DNA of 64,000 bases from Methanohalophilus mahii DSM 5219 (GTDB lineage Archaea > Halobacteriota > Methanosarcinia > Methanosarcinales > Methanosarcinaceae). Positions within the stretch are counted from its first letter, which is position 1, and every line of letters starts with the position of its first letter. The translations under genes were made by a program, and so were the position numbers. This document shows positions 1 to 7,868 of the stretch, in pieces. The notes under the pieces were generated by a model. It did no database searches. It had not been told where the DNA came from and saw only the letters and a program-made list of their open reading frames with translations. Location: positions 682,001 to 746,000 of the forward strand of contig NC_014002.1 of assembly GCF_000025865.1 (NCBI RefSeq), given 5' to 3'.

Positions 1-357
1 GCAGTTGAGTACCTGCAAAAAAACATCGAAATCAACCGGCTGGATAATGTTGAAGCCTTTGTGGCAGACGCCCGTGACCTTCCGGGGATGCTGGGTCAGG
101 TAGCAGACCATGTTATCATGAACCTGCCTCACAATGCCTGTGATTTTGTTGATGAGGCCGTGGCCCTGACAAAACCCGGAGGTCTTATCCATTATTACGC
201 AATGGCGCATGATGATGATCTTTTTGGTCCCTCTCTTTGCCTGATCGAGGAGACTGCAAAAAAAGCAGGCAGGGAATTTGAAGTACTGGTTACCCGCTCG
301 GTCCGTTCGTATGCCCCGCATCAGTATAACATATGTATCGATATGCGGATCTATTGA
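1..357 (+). CDS. trm5: tRNA (guanine37-N1)-methyltransferase Trm5, C-terminal part (partial)
   Basis: The reading frame is open from base 1 to a TGA at 355-357, so the 5' part lies outside the window. The visible 118 residues are the C-terminal half of a Rossmann-fold methyltransferase. They begin in the strand that follows the SAM site (LDNVEAFVADARDL), then carry the catalytic NLP loop (VIMNLPHNACDF) typical of Trm5, and end with a CIDMRIY strand. Trm5 methylates N1 of G37 next to the anticodon using S-adenosylmethionine and prevents frameshifting. Identification rests on the NLP loop and fold order; which Trm5 subclass it belongs to cannot be told from this fragment. Confidence 0.85.
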   Translation, partial: AVEYLQKNIEINRLDNVEAFVADARDLPGMLGQVADHVIMNLPHNACDFVDEAVALTKPGGLIHYYAMAHDDDLFGPSLCLIEETAKKAGREFEVLVTRSVRSYAPHQYNICIDMRIY

Positions 358-422
358 TATTATGCAGGCAAAATAGCGAAATGGTTAAATCCTAATATCC
401 GTATCTGGATACGCATCTATGT

Positions 423-494
423 GCCGTCGTGGCTTAGTGGTATAGCGGCTGATTCGTAATCAGCAGGCCGGGGGTTCGAATCCCCCCGACGGCT
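423..494 (+). tRNA. tRNA-Thr (anticodon CGT)
   Basis: A full cloverleaf is visible. The acceptor stem GCCGTCG (423-429) pairs with CGACGGC (487-493), with T as discriminator. The anticodon arm is GCTGA-TTCGTAA-TCAGC, with CGT at 455-457 reading ACG (Thr). The T arm is GGGGG-TTCGAAT-CCCCC. No CCA is encoded. It lies 65 bp after trm5 and is followed by an AT-rich gap. Confidence 0.96.
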
Positions 495-931
495 TATATT
501 CTCTCGGAAAACGGGTATACATTTGAATATTCGTGCAATATTTGCATAGAGAATGTATGTAATTGTAGTACCCATTTTTTTCCAGTCTTCGTACAATATA
601 TTATTTCCTGATTTTCTGCTCCTGTAATTGAATTTCATTTTATCCAAATCCCTTTCCCTTCTGGATAAATTACGAAACAAGGGATTGATCTGCCTGTGTG
701 AAGAGCAAGCTGAATATCAAACCAGTTTACAGGGTTATAACATCCTCTATTATATGCTAGAACTTGTGAAAAACATTAGATGTTGATGGTGATGAGGTCC
801 GATATGCAGAATCTACAAACCCGAGTTTACTTATCCTATTTTAGAATAATATTTTTTATCAGAAAAATTCAAAGGTAACTATTAATGTTAAGTTTTTTTA
901 TTTAAATATACAAATAATTCCTATGAGCTTA
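495..931. other. AT-rich intergenic stretch without a convincing gene
   Basis: About 440 bases between tRNA-Thr and a small minus-strand ORF. Only short open frames are present. One on the plus strand (about 645-788) contains a piece resembling the end of a winged helix (LRNKGLI), but it has no start, no ribosome binding site and no further similarity I recognise. Decayed DNA downstream of a tRNA gene is a common result of old integrations, but no attachment repeat or integrase is visible. Confidence 0.4.
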
Positions 932-1087
932 TTATAAGCCCCCTAGCCACCTTGTTAGAATAATAGTATAGAGAACAAGTAGAATAAGTCCTGCTGCAAG
1001 TTTTATATTTACATGTTTTACTGCCCATGCTGTTGACAAAAAATCGTCCGGAATGTATTTTTCAATATTATAGTTTTCAATTCCCAT
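932..1087 (-). CDS. putative small single-pass membrane protein (51 aa)
   Basis: The frame starts at ATG 1087-1085, just downstream of a G-rich ribosome binding site (GGGGGG), and ends at TAA. The first ~30 residues are polar and charged (GIENYNIEKYIPDDF). They are followed by one hydrophobic helix of about 18 residues (LAAGLILLVLYTIILTRW). The gene is divergent from the ZIP transporter 120 bp away. I do not recognise a family. It could be a genuine small membrane protein or a chance frame; the ribosome binding site and the clean amphipathic-then-hydrophobic layout favour a gene. Confidence 0.4.
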   Translation of the reverse strand: MGIENYNIEKYIPDDFLSTAWAVKHVNIKLAAGLILLVLYTIILTRWLGGL

Positions 1088-1210
1088 TTCGAAGTCCCCC
1101 CTACAAAAATGGGAATTCATTTTATATCTGCTTTTTTCACGATAGTTAAATTAATAACCAATTCAAAACAGACTTGAAATAAGTATCAAAGGGATAGAGG
1201 ATCTGGAAGT

Positions 1211-2023
1211 GTGGTGGATTTTTTACAAGATTTAAGTCCGGTAGTACAAGCTCTACTTGCAGGACTTTTCACATGGAGTTTTACTGCACTTGGAGCTGCA
1301 AGTGTATTTCTGACCAAAGAAATTAATAGAAAGTTTCTTGATACCATGCTTGGCTTCGCAGCAGGTGTGATGATAGCCGCAAGTTATTGGTCACTACTTT
1401 CTCCTGCTATTGAAATGTCATCAATGAGACAAGTTCCTGTTTGGCTTCCAGCTGCTGTTGGATTTCTTCTAGGAGGACTTTTCTTAAAGGGAATGGATGA
1501 ATTATTCCCTCATATTCAATATGGTCGCCCATCAAAAGATGCAGAAGGTATCAAAACGTCTTGGCAGCGAAGTACTTTGCTCGTTCTTGCAGTGACATTA
1601 CACAATATTCCTGAAGGACTAGCTATAGGCGTTGCATTCGGAGCAGTGGCAGTTGGTCATGCATCTGCTAACCTGGCAGGTGCTTTGGCTCTTACTATAG
1701 GAATTGGAATTCAGAATTTCCCAGAAGGACTTGTGATTTCTCTACCTTTAAGGCGTGAAGGTATGACTTGTTTGAAGAGTTTCTTTTATGGGCAAGCATC
1801 TGCAATAGTAGAACCAATAGCCGCTGTTGTTGGAGCCGGGTCTGTTATTTTAGTCGAATCTATATTGCCATATGCTTTATCTTTTGCAGCGGGTGCTATG
1901 ATTTTCGTTGTGATTGAAGAAATCATTCCTGAGTCACAACGAGGTGGCAATGCATCTTTAGCAACTATGGGTGCAATGATAGGTTTTGTTGTAATGATGA
2001 TTCTTGATGTATCTTTTGGCTAA
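1211..2023 (+). CDS. ZIP family divalent metal (zinc) transporter
   Basis: 270 residues, almost wholly hydrophobic, with about eight membrane segments: the bacterial/archaeal GufA/ZupT branch of the ZIP family. The diagnostic metal-binding helices are intact: HNIPEG at residues 131-136 in TM4 and QNFPEG at 168-173 in TM5. A loop near residues 95-115 (DELFPHIQ) lies between the third and fourth segments. The start is GTG at 1211, preceded by a weak GGAAG; the next codon is also GTG. The gene stands alone, with ~300 bp of AT-rich DNA downstream, and probably imports Zn2+ or Fe2+ into the cytoplasm. The metal cannot be decided from sequence. Confidence 0.88.
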   Translation: MVDFLQDLSPVVQALLAGLFTWSFTALGAASVFLTKEINRKFLDTMLGFAAGVMIAASYWSLLSPAIEMSSMRQVPVWLPAAVGFLLGGLFLKGMDELFPHIQYGRPSKDAEGIKTSWQRSTLLVLAVTLHNIPEGLAIGVAFGAVAVGHASANLAGALALTIGIGIQNFPEGLVISLPLRREGMTCLKSFFYGQASAIVEPIAAVVGAGSVILVESILPYALSFAAGAMIFVVIEEIIPESQRGGNASLATMGAMIGFVVMMILDVSFG

Positions 2024-2325
2024 CAAGAAGTTGTTTTGCATAATATGCAAGTAGAATACAAATATAAAATTTCAACCATCAAGTCTACTTAATTTATGTT
2101 TTAAATTTGCTATTTTTCACTCAATAAATAGATAATTCTTTTCTTTTCCAAATTGACAGTTCTGTATGTTACTATTTTTATTTTTTATAGCCTATCTGAT
2201 ACGAAATAAGTAAGTAAGTAAGTTGGTTATTTGTTTTCACTTATTCACACATTTTAAAAAATATAGAATAGGTTTTTAAGCTAATAGATTAAAATATTAA
2301 ATATAGTTTTTAGGAGGAATTAGGA
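2024..2325. other. intergenic region with TAAG microsatellite
   Basis: 300 bases without an ORF. At 2207-2222 the tetranucleotide TAAG is repeated four times. The stretch upstream of the next gene is AT-rich (several TATA-like runs around 2270-2300) and ends with a GGAGGAA ribosome binding site at about 2311-2317, so it mainly holds the promoter and leader of the MtaA-like gene. Confidence 0.5.
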
Positions 2326-3402
2326 ATGACTTCAAGAATGACACCACCTGAACGCATGGCAGCTGTCATGTCCGGACAAAAACCGGACCGCATACCAGTG
2401 GTACCTTTTATTCTCGGGTATGCATCAAAAATTACTGGAATATCTCTGGGTGATTTCTATGCAGATGGGGACAAATGCTTTGATGCACAGTTTGCATCAA
2501 TGCGTCTTCACGGCTATGAGCAAACACCAATGTATGGATATGCATCATTGGGGCCCTGGGAATTCGGAGGTAAGATTGGTTTTCCTTATGGAAAAGGCCA
2601 GGGTGCACCGTATGTCATAGAGCATCCTGTAAATACAATTGATGATATTGAGAATATAAAAGTTCCTGACTTTAAGGAAGAACTTCCCGGTGGGTACAAG
2701 CAGGCTGATATTGTGGCTTCCAGATGTGCAGAACACGGGATGCCCATCACTGTACAGATAGGTAGTACATTCACTGCCGCATCGGTGGTAGCTGAGACAT
2801 CTGAATTTTTCTCATGGATACTTACTGACCCTGATAAGGTGCACCAGTTACTTGAAAAAGTGAGTGATATGTTCATAAACGCACTCGACTACTTTGCGGA
2901 TAAATACGGTCCACAATCCCTTCTTCCCTTTGACGGAGGTCCGTCTGAATCAAATACCATGATTTCACCCCAGATGTTTGGGGAGTTTGCTTATCCATAC
3001 ATGCAAAAGATTCATAACCACGTCAAGGAACTAGGTATACATGCTGTACTTATGCATCCCTGTGCAAATCAGAATGGCAACGTTCCCTACTATACCAAAA
3101 TGAGGGAGGAAAATGATTGGGCAGGTAAATATGTATGGCTTTTTGGCCCGGAAACTCCTATCAAGAACCAGATTGATGCATTTGGTGACTATGATGTTAT
3201 ATGTGGTAATATCAATCCGCCATTGTTCCTGAACAGTACTTACGAGGAAGTTGTGGAACTCTGCCGGGAAAATATCGAAGAAGGTATTGATTCACCGGGT
3301 GGTTATATATTGGCTCCGGGTTGTGAATTCCCGCTGGATGCTTCTCCCATCAAGGTTATGGCAATGATGGATGCTGCACAGATGTATGGAAGTTACAGAT
3401 AA
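2326..3402 (+). CDS. UroD/MtaA-family protein (methylcobamide:CoM methyltransferase-like)
   Basis: 358 residues of the uroporphyrinogen decarboxylase fold used by MtaA/MtbA to move methyl groups from corrinoid proteins to coenzyme M. The family's zinc ligands are visible as His244-Pro-Cys246 (LMHPCANQ) and Cys333 (APGCEFPLDA). The N-terminus (PPERMAAVMSGQKPDRIPVVP) is the usual start of this family, and a strong GGAGGAA site precedes ATG 2326. No corrinoid protein or substrate-specific methyltransferase is adjacent, so the methyl donor is unknown. Methanogen genomes carry several such paralogues, some of them not CoM-specific. The zinc motif argues for thiol alkylation rather than heme synthesis. 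Confidence 0.8.
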   Translation: MTSRMTPPERMAAVMSGQKPDRIPVVPFILGYASKITGISLGDFYADGDKCFDAQFASMRLHGYEQTPMYGYASLGPWEFGGKIGFPYGKGQGAPYVIEHPVNTIDDIENIKVPDFKEELPGGYKQADIVASRCAEHGMPITVQIGSTFTAASVVAETSEFFSWILTDPDKVHQLLEKVSDMFINALDYFADKYGPQSLLPFDGGPSESNTMISPQMFGEFAYPYMQKIHNHVKELGIHAVLMHPCANQNGNVPYYTKMREENDWAGKYVWLFGPETPIKNQIDAFGDYDVICGNINPPLFLNSTYEEVVELCRENIEEGIDSPGGYILAPGCEFPLDASPIKVMAMMDAAQMYGSYR

Positions 3403-3504
3403 TTTCCTTCTTTTTTCTTATTCGTTTTTTTCTTATTTTCAATAAGGCCTTTATACTTGTCAAGGTTATTGTTTAGCAGATACTATTAGTTGTGGAGCAA
3501 AAAC

Positions 3505-4350
3505 ATGATTCCTGCTGAATTCCTCGTTGTATTTTTTGGGCTGATTTCTGCTGCTTCCTGGGGAGCTGGTGACTTTAGCGGAGGTTTTGCCTCTAAGAAG
3601 GCAAATGTCTATGCTGTGGTTTTGATTACTCAGGCTATTGGCGTATTTCTCCTAGCAGGTTCTGCATACATAATTGGGGAGAAGTTTCCGCCTCTTGACG
3701 GTATGGTTTGGGGAGTTCTTGCGGGTATTTTCATCAGTATCGCTCTTTTATCCCTTTACAAAGGTCTCTCCCTTGGCAAAATGGGATTTGTGGCACCTGT
3801 GTCAGCAGTTGTGGCTGCAGGTGTGCCGGTAATATATGCTGCCCTTTTTGAGGGTTTGCCGGAAGTCCACAAACTGCTGGGTTTTGTGGTTGCCCTGATT
3901 GCTGTATGGCTGATAGCCGCAGACAGTGAAGGGATCACTGTACAGAAAAAAGACCTGTACCTGCCTCTTGCAGCAGGTATGGGTTTTGGCCTTTTCTTTA
4001 TTACAATAGATATGGTAAGTGAAACTGCGGTTCTATGGCCTCTTACTGCTGCCAGGATTGCGGCTGTAGGTGTCTTACTTGTGTTCATCGCCTTGTCCGG
4101 CCCAGTGGAGATGCCCGGTCGCAGTGTGCTGCCTGTGATTCTTGTAGCAGGAATATTTGATACCGGGGGAAATACCTTCTATGCCCTTGCATCCCAGGCC
4201 GGCAGGCTGGATATTGCTTCGGTCACCTCGTCCCTTTATCCTGCAGGCACAGTGCTGTTGGCCTGGCTTATACTGAAGGAAAAACTTGCTCAGAAACAAT
4301 GGATGGGAGTGGCGGCTGCATTGGTGGCTATTGTGTTGATTTCGATTTGA
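3505..4350 (+). CDS. EamA/DMT-superfamily transporter
   Basis: 281 residues with about ten membrane helices arranged as two EamA repeats. The first repeat begins LISAASWGAGDFSGGFASKK. The second starts near residue 155 and ends in the typical LAWLILKEKLAQKQWMG helix pair. ATG 3505 is chosen because GGAG lies 7-8 bases upstream; a TTG 15 bases earlier lacks a site. The family exports or imports metabolites such as amino acids and nucleosides, and the substrate cannot be predicted here. It stands between the MtaA-like gene and a PH-domain gene, both on the same strand but with separate spacing. Confidence 0.82.
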   Translation: MIPAEFLVVFFGLISAASWGAGDFSGGFASKKANVYAVVLITQAIGVFLLAGSAYIIGEKFPPLDGMVWGVLAGIFISIALLSLYKGLSLGKMGFVAPVSAVVAAGVPVIYAALFEGLPEVHKLLGFVVALIAVWLIAADSEGITVQKKDLYLPLAAGMGFGLFFITIDMVSETAVLWPLTAARIAAVGVLLVFIALSGPVEMPGRSVLPVILVAGIFDTGGNTFYALASQAGRLDIASVTSSLYPAGTVLLAWLILKEKLAQKQWMGVAAALVAIVLISI

Positions 4351-4443
4351 GGCCCGGGTCCTGTGAAATAATTGGATAGGTTTATATCTGTATTAGTATA
4401 TTTATTATTACTGTTTAATTATAAAGGATGGAGTAGTGATCGT

Positions 4444-4818
4444 ATGGGTCTTTCGGGTATTTTTGGTAATGCAGGTGTCGTTGAACCTGATAAATTGGAA
4501 TCGGATTATGGACAATTTATGTGTGACGGGGAAACAATAGAAATTGGCTTTGTTGTTATCCGGGATACGTTTATTTTCACAAATAAGCGGTTAGTTATCG
4601 TGGATATCCAGGGCATGACGGGCAAGAAAAGGAGTTATCTGTCCATTCCCTATGGTAAAATCACAAAATATAGTATTGAGACATCAGGTCATTTCGATCT
4701 GGATGCAGAACTTAATATATGGGTTGGCAATGATCCGCAGCCAATTGAAAAGTCCTTTAACAAAAAGGTGGACATATACGATTTGCAGAAAATATTGTCC
4801 ACTCATGTGCTTGGTTGA
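4444..4818 (+). CDS. PH-domain (YvbH-like) protein
   Basis: 124 residues. After a short lead (GLSGIFGNAGVVEPDKLE) comes a bacterial pleckstrin-homology fold of alternating strands: IEIGFVVIRDTFIFTNKRLVIVD, then YLSIPYGKITKYSIETSG, then AELNIWVG, closed by a C-terminal helix (VDIYDLQKILSTHVLG). This pattern (phenotype-unknown bPH domain) occurs widely in bacteria and some archaea. The start is ATG 4444, about 10 bases after GGATGGAG. A frame extends upstream to 4372 but without a ribosome binding site. Function is unknown; no membrane segment is present. Confidence 0.65.
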   Translation: MGLSGIFGNAGVVEPDKLESDYGQFMCDGETIEIGFVVIRDTFIFTNKRLVIVDIQGMTGKKRSYLSIPYGKITKYSIETSGHFDLDAELNIWVGNDPQPIEKSFNKKVDIYDLQKILSTHVLG

Positions 4819-4918
4819 TTTTTACTAAAAATCAAAATATAACTGAATAGCCAATACCGTCGGTGCAGTCAAATCAGCATATCCAAGTTAAATATACCAG
4901 AAACACCGGTGATTAAAT

Positions 4919-5155
4919 ATGGAATATACAGTTGTTCTTGAAGTCGCAGAAGAGTGTGGTTACACGGCCCGCTGTCTGGAACTGCCCGCGGCTATAAGTG
5001 AAGGTGACACAAAGACAGAAGCCCTTGAGAATATCTGGGAAGCCATCGAACTGGTGCTTGATGTAATAGGGGATACCAAGGTTCTCGGGGAATTTACAAA
5101 GGTTGATGTTGCAAGTGACAGAACAGCCAACCATTTCCATTTTTATGATTCTTAA
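4919..5155 (+). CDS. HicB-like antitoxin-family protein, without HicA partner
   Basis: 78 residues with the HicB fold. A short strand (YTVVLEVAEECGYTARCLEL) carries the characteristic 'P-ai-SeGdTkeEAleNi-eAIel' segment, here PAAISEGDTKTEALENIWEA, and ends in an aspartate/histidine-rich tail. A GGTGAT site precedes ATG 4919. HicB proteins usually neutralise the adjacent HicA mRNA interferase, but no HicA-like double-stranded-RNA-binding ORF is present on either side. Solitary HicB-like proteins are common in methanogens and may have other roles. Fragments of a restriction gene follow directly. Confidence 0.7.
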   Translation: MEYTVVLEVAEECGYTARCLELPAAISEGDTKTEALENIWEAIELVLDVIGDTKVLGEFTKVDVASDRTANHFHFYDS

Positions 5156-5341
5156 GACAATATCCTCTAATCCTAGAAAATCTCATTGAACTTCTTCTAT
5201 TGGCTGATTATCATTATTTTTTGGTAAATTTATATTAAAACCTTGAATTTGGATTCATGTTTTTCCCATAGAAGGGGGTCCTTCCTTTTACCTTTAAAAC
5301 CTGTAATCTGTTTGAATTACCAAAAACTACCAATTTGTACC

Positions 5342-5536
5342 GAATTGGTAGTAATCCGTCAGAATGCTACCATTGACTGGACCCTGCGCAAAAACGTGCA
5401 GGCTAAAATGCGGGTAAGTATAAAGAGACTGCTCAAAAAATACGGTTATCCACTATACAAACAAAAGATAGCAACCCGTAATATACTGGAACAGGCAGAG
5501 GTCGTATGTCGGGATGTTGCAGTTTCTGCCACCTAA
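5342..5536 (+). pseudogene. remnant of type I restriction endonuclease R subunit (hsdR), C-terminus only
   Basis: The last ~64 codons before TAA 5534-5536 encode ELVVIRQNATIDWTLRKNV and then VSIKRLLKKYGYP, KQKIATRNILEQAEVVC. This matches the conserved C-terminal end of HsdR, which typically ends in TIDW, RVxVKRxLRKYGYPPDKQ and VLEQAE blocks. The family is about 1000 residues, so over 90% is missing. The frame upstream of 5342 has no similarity. No hsdM or hsdS lies nearby. This is debris of a lost restriction-modification locus. A short inverted repeat (ACCAATT/AATTGGT, 5329-5349) sits exactly at its left edge. Confidence 0.75.
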
Positions 5537-5560
5537 ATTGCAAATAAAACTTCATAAAAA

Positions 5561-5586
5561 AGAGTTCAGGCTGATTGCTGAACTCT
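5561..5586 (-). terminator. hairpin plus T-run after the putP remnant
   Basis: AGAGTTCAG (5561-5569) and CTGAACTCT (5578-5586) form a perfect 9-bp stem with an 8-base loop. Read on the minus strand the stem is followed by TTTTTT. It overlaps the stop codon of the putP reading frame and would end minus-strand transcription. Confidence 0.7.
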
Positions 5587-6801
5587 TTCGAACTCTTCCT
5601 GTATCTCCGAGGCAGGTTCACGGTCCATTTTTGTGATCAACAGGATCACAATGCTGGAAAGGATAAATCCCGGAACGATCTCGTAAAGATCAAATATTCC
5701 TCCGGATAGCTGTTTCCACAGGATTACCATGACACCGCCTGAGATCATCCCTCCAAGGACTGCATTTCTTGTAACCTTCCTGGAGAACAGGGAGAAAATA
5801 ATGGCTGGCCCAAATGCCGCACCGAACCCTGCCCAGGCATAAGCCACCAGGTCAAGGACAGAGCTTGCCGGGTCCAGGGCAAAATAATAGGCAAGAAGAG
5901 ATATTCCGATTACTGTGATACGTCCCATCCATACGAGTTCTTTCTGGGTGGCATCTGACTTGAAGACCAGCCTGTATATATCCTCTGTAAATGCGGATGC
6001 CGCCACAAGTAACTGGGAATCAGCGGTACTCATTATAGCCGCAAGGATGGCTGCCAGCATAATTCCGGCAATTATCGGGTGGAACAGGCTGTTTACCATT
6101 ACCATGAACACGGTTTCACTTGATGCGCCTGCCAGGAATTCCGGCACATAAGCCCTTCCCACAAGACCAACAATAACTGCGAAAGCCAGAGAGATGGTGA
6201 CCCAGGTTATGGCGATTGCTCGGGATTGTTTGATTTCCTCCGGGTCATTGATGGCCATGAAACGTACTAGTATATGGGGCTGGCCAAAATATCCAAAACC
6301 CCATGCCAGCAGGGATACTACACTTATCAGGGAAATCAGGCTGCCATCAGAACCTGTGAATGGGGTCAGCAGGCTCGGGTCAATGGTTCTGATTATATCA
6401 ACAGTTGATGAGATGCCACCCAGACCGTTCATTGCTGCAAAAGGTACGATTGTGATGGCCAGGACCATGAGTAAGCCCTGGAAAAAGTCGGTCCAACATA
6501 CAGCCATGAATCCTCCAAGGAAAGTATAGGAAATAATTACAAGTACGCCTATTGTGAGGGCAGTAAAGTACTCAACTCCAAAAACCGTGCTGAAAAGTTT
6601 ACCTCCTGCAACAAACCCTGATGAAGTATAGAACAGGAAGAATATAAGGATAAACAGGGCAGAAATAGTCCTCAAAAGTTTGCTCTTATCCCTGAAACGA
6701 TTTTCAAAATATACCGGCAGAGTCAGCAGGAGGGCTGTGAGGAGTATTATTGGGATAAGTTTCCTGAAATTAAATCCATTTTTCGGTATATAGTTCCTTT
6801 G
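5566..6801 (-). pseudogene. putP: 5'-truncated sodium/proline symporter (putP remnant)
   Basis: The frame encodes the SSS-family Na+/solute symporter from the third to last membrane helices, including PVYFENRFRDKSKLLRTISA and the PutP signature region (GFGYFGQPHILVRFMA, then AAILAAIMSTADSQLL). PutP is normally ~500 residues. Here about 410 codons are open, reading upstream to a TAG at 6802-6804, and roughly 90-120 N-terminal residues with two to three helices are missing. Just before the first recognisable block the sequence is already degenerate. Only ~70 bp separate it from the divergent next gene, so no intact 5' end fits. It most likely encodes no functional transporter; a TTG at 6675 could only start a shorter fragment. 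Confidence 0.75.
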
Positions 6802-6870
6802 CTAATAATTCAGTGGCCCACTGAATACATATCAAAAGTGATTTATGCTTACATCTCTCAATATTATATT

Positions 6871-7866
6871 ATGATACTGCAAATATCCTTTCCCCAGCCA
6901 ATTGTGCTTGTAAGCAGGTGCCTTGAATTTGAAAAAGTACGTTATGATGGGCAAGTGATTCACTGTCAGGCAGTGCGGGACCTTGAACCGTTTGTGGATT
7001 TCATTAAAGTATGTCCGGAAGTGGACATCGGTCTCGGGGTTCCAAGGGATACATTGAGGATTGTAAAGATCAAAGGTGAATATCGGCTTGTACAACCCAA
7101 AACAGGAAATGATGTAACTGAAAAAATGGATGAATTCACAGATTCTTTCCTTGGGGAACTTGTGGAGGTGGATGGTTTCATTTTTAAGTCCAAGTCTCCA
7201 ACAATTGGTATTCGTGATATCAAGGTTTATGGTGGATTAAGTAATGCCGGTGTAATTGAAAGGGGCAGTGGCTTCTTTGCAGACAAGATTCTGAAACGCT
7301 ATAGTGGTTATCCCCTTGAAGAGGATGACAGGTTGCGTAATGTACGTATCAGGCATGATTTTCTTACTCGTCTTTTTGCTTTTGCGGACTTCAGGGGAGC
7401 CTTGGATTCTGGTAACATGGAGCAATTGGTAGAATACAATCGCCGTTATCACCATCTTTTCATGCTTTACAGCCAACCGCTATCAAACAAAATGACTTCT
7501 CTTCTTGAGGGGGCTGAAGAGGCTGCTTTCAATGAGGTTTCAGAGGAATATTTTTCACTGCTTAAGGACATTTTTTCCAATCATCCATTTTCGGAATCCT
7601 ATGTCAATGCCGCACAGAACATCTATGAGGGTTTCAAGGAACAGGCAACTGCTGAAGACGACTTTCTCTTTAACGATGTAATTGATCTCTATTCCCGCAA
7701 CCTTGTGGGGGTGGAGACAGTTCTTGAAATGCTGAAATTCTTTGTCGGCAAATTTGCTTCAGATACATCCGTTTTTTCTAGGTTTTTCGAACCCTATCCT
7801 GCGGATCTGAAAATGGAAGTGGACCCTGGAAGGGATAAGGATTATTGGGAACATTTTCATTTTTAA
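6871..7866 (+). CDS. YbgA-like protein (DUF523 + DUF1722)
   Basis: 331 residues. The N-terminal DUF523 module (about 1-140) begins VLVSRCLEFEKVRYDGQ and contains the CPEVDIGLGVPRD and GIRDIKVY-x-LSNAGVIERG blocks. The C-terminal DUF1722 module (about 190-305) carries the YNRRYHHLFMLYSQ motif. This combination is E. coli YbgA, whose gene sits beside the photolyase gene phrB; here too the neighbour is a photolyase-family gene, converging with a 2-bp gap. ATG 6871 is chosen because homology starts there. It has no ribosome binding site and a TATA-like AT run ~20 bp upstream, so the mRNA may be leaderless. Biochemical function is unknown. Confidence 0.8.
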   Translation: MILQISFPQPIVLVSRCLEFEKVRYDGQVIHCQAVRDLEPFVDFIKVCPEVDIGLGVPRDTLRIVKIKGEYRLVQPKTGNDVTEKMDEFTDSFLGELVEVDGFIFKSKSPTIGIRDIKVYGGLSNAGVIERGSGFFADKILKRYSGYPLEEDDRLRNVRIRHDFLTRLFAFADFRGALDSGNMEQLVEYNRRYHHLFMLYSQPLSNKMTSLLEGAEEAAFNEVSEEYFSLLKDIFSNHPFSESYVNAAQNIYEGFKEQATAEDDFLFNDVIDLYSRNLVGVETVLEMLKFFVGKFASDTSVFSRFFEPYPADLKMEVDPGRDKDYWEHFHF

Positions 7867-7868
7867 TA

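Noticed and set aside
417-680. Minus-strand ORF ending RGDSNPRPADYESAAIPLSHDG
   Set aside because: This is the well-known false translation of the antisense of a tRNA; it overlaps tRNA-Thr.
4919-5155. Complete HicAB toxin-antitoxin module
   Set aside because: No HicA-like ORF exists on either side of the HicB-like gene.
6802-6804. TAG upstream of the putP frame as another pyrrolysine codon
   Set aside because: Reading through it meets TGA at 6834-6832 after nine codons, and the sequence there does not resemble PutP; truncation explains it better.
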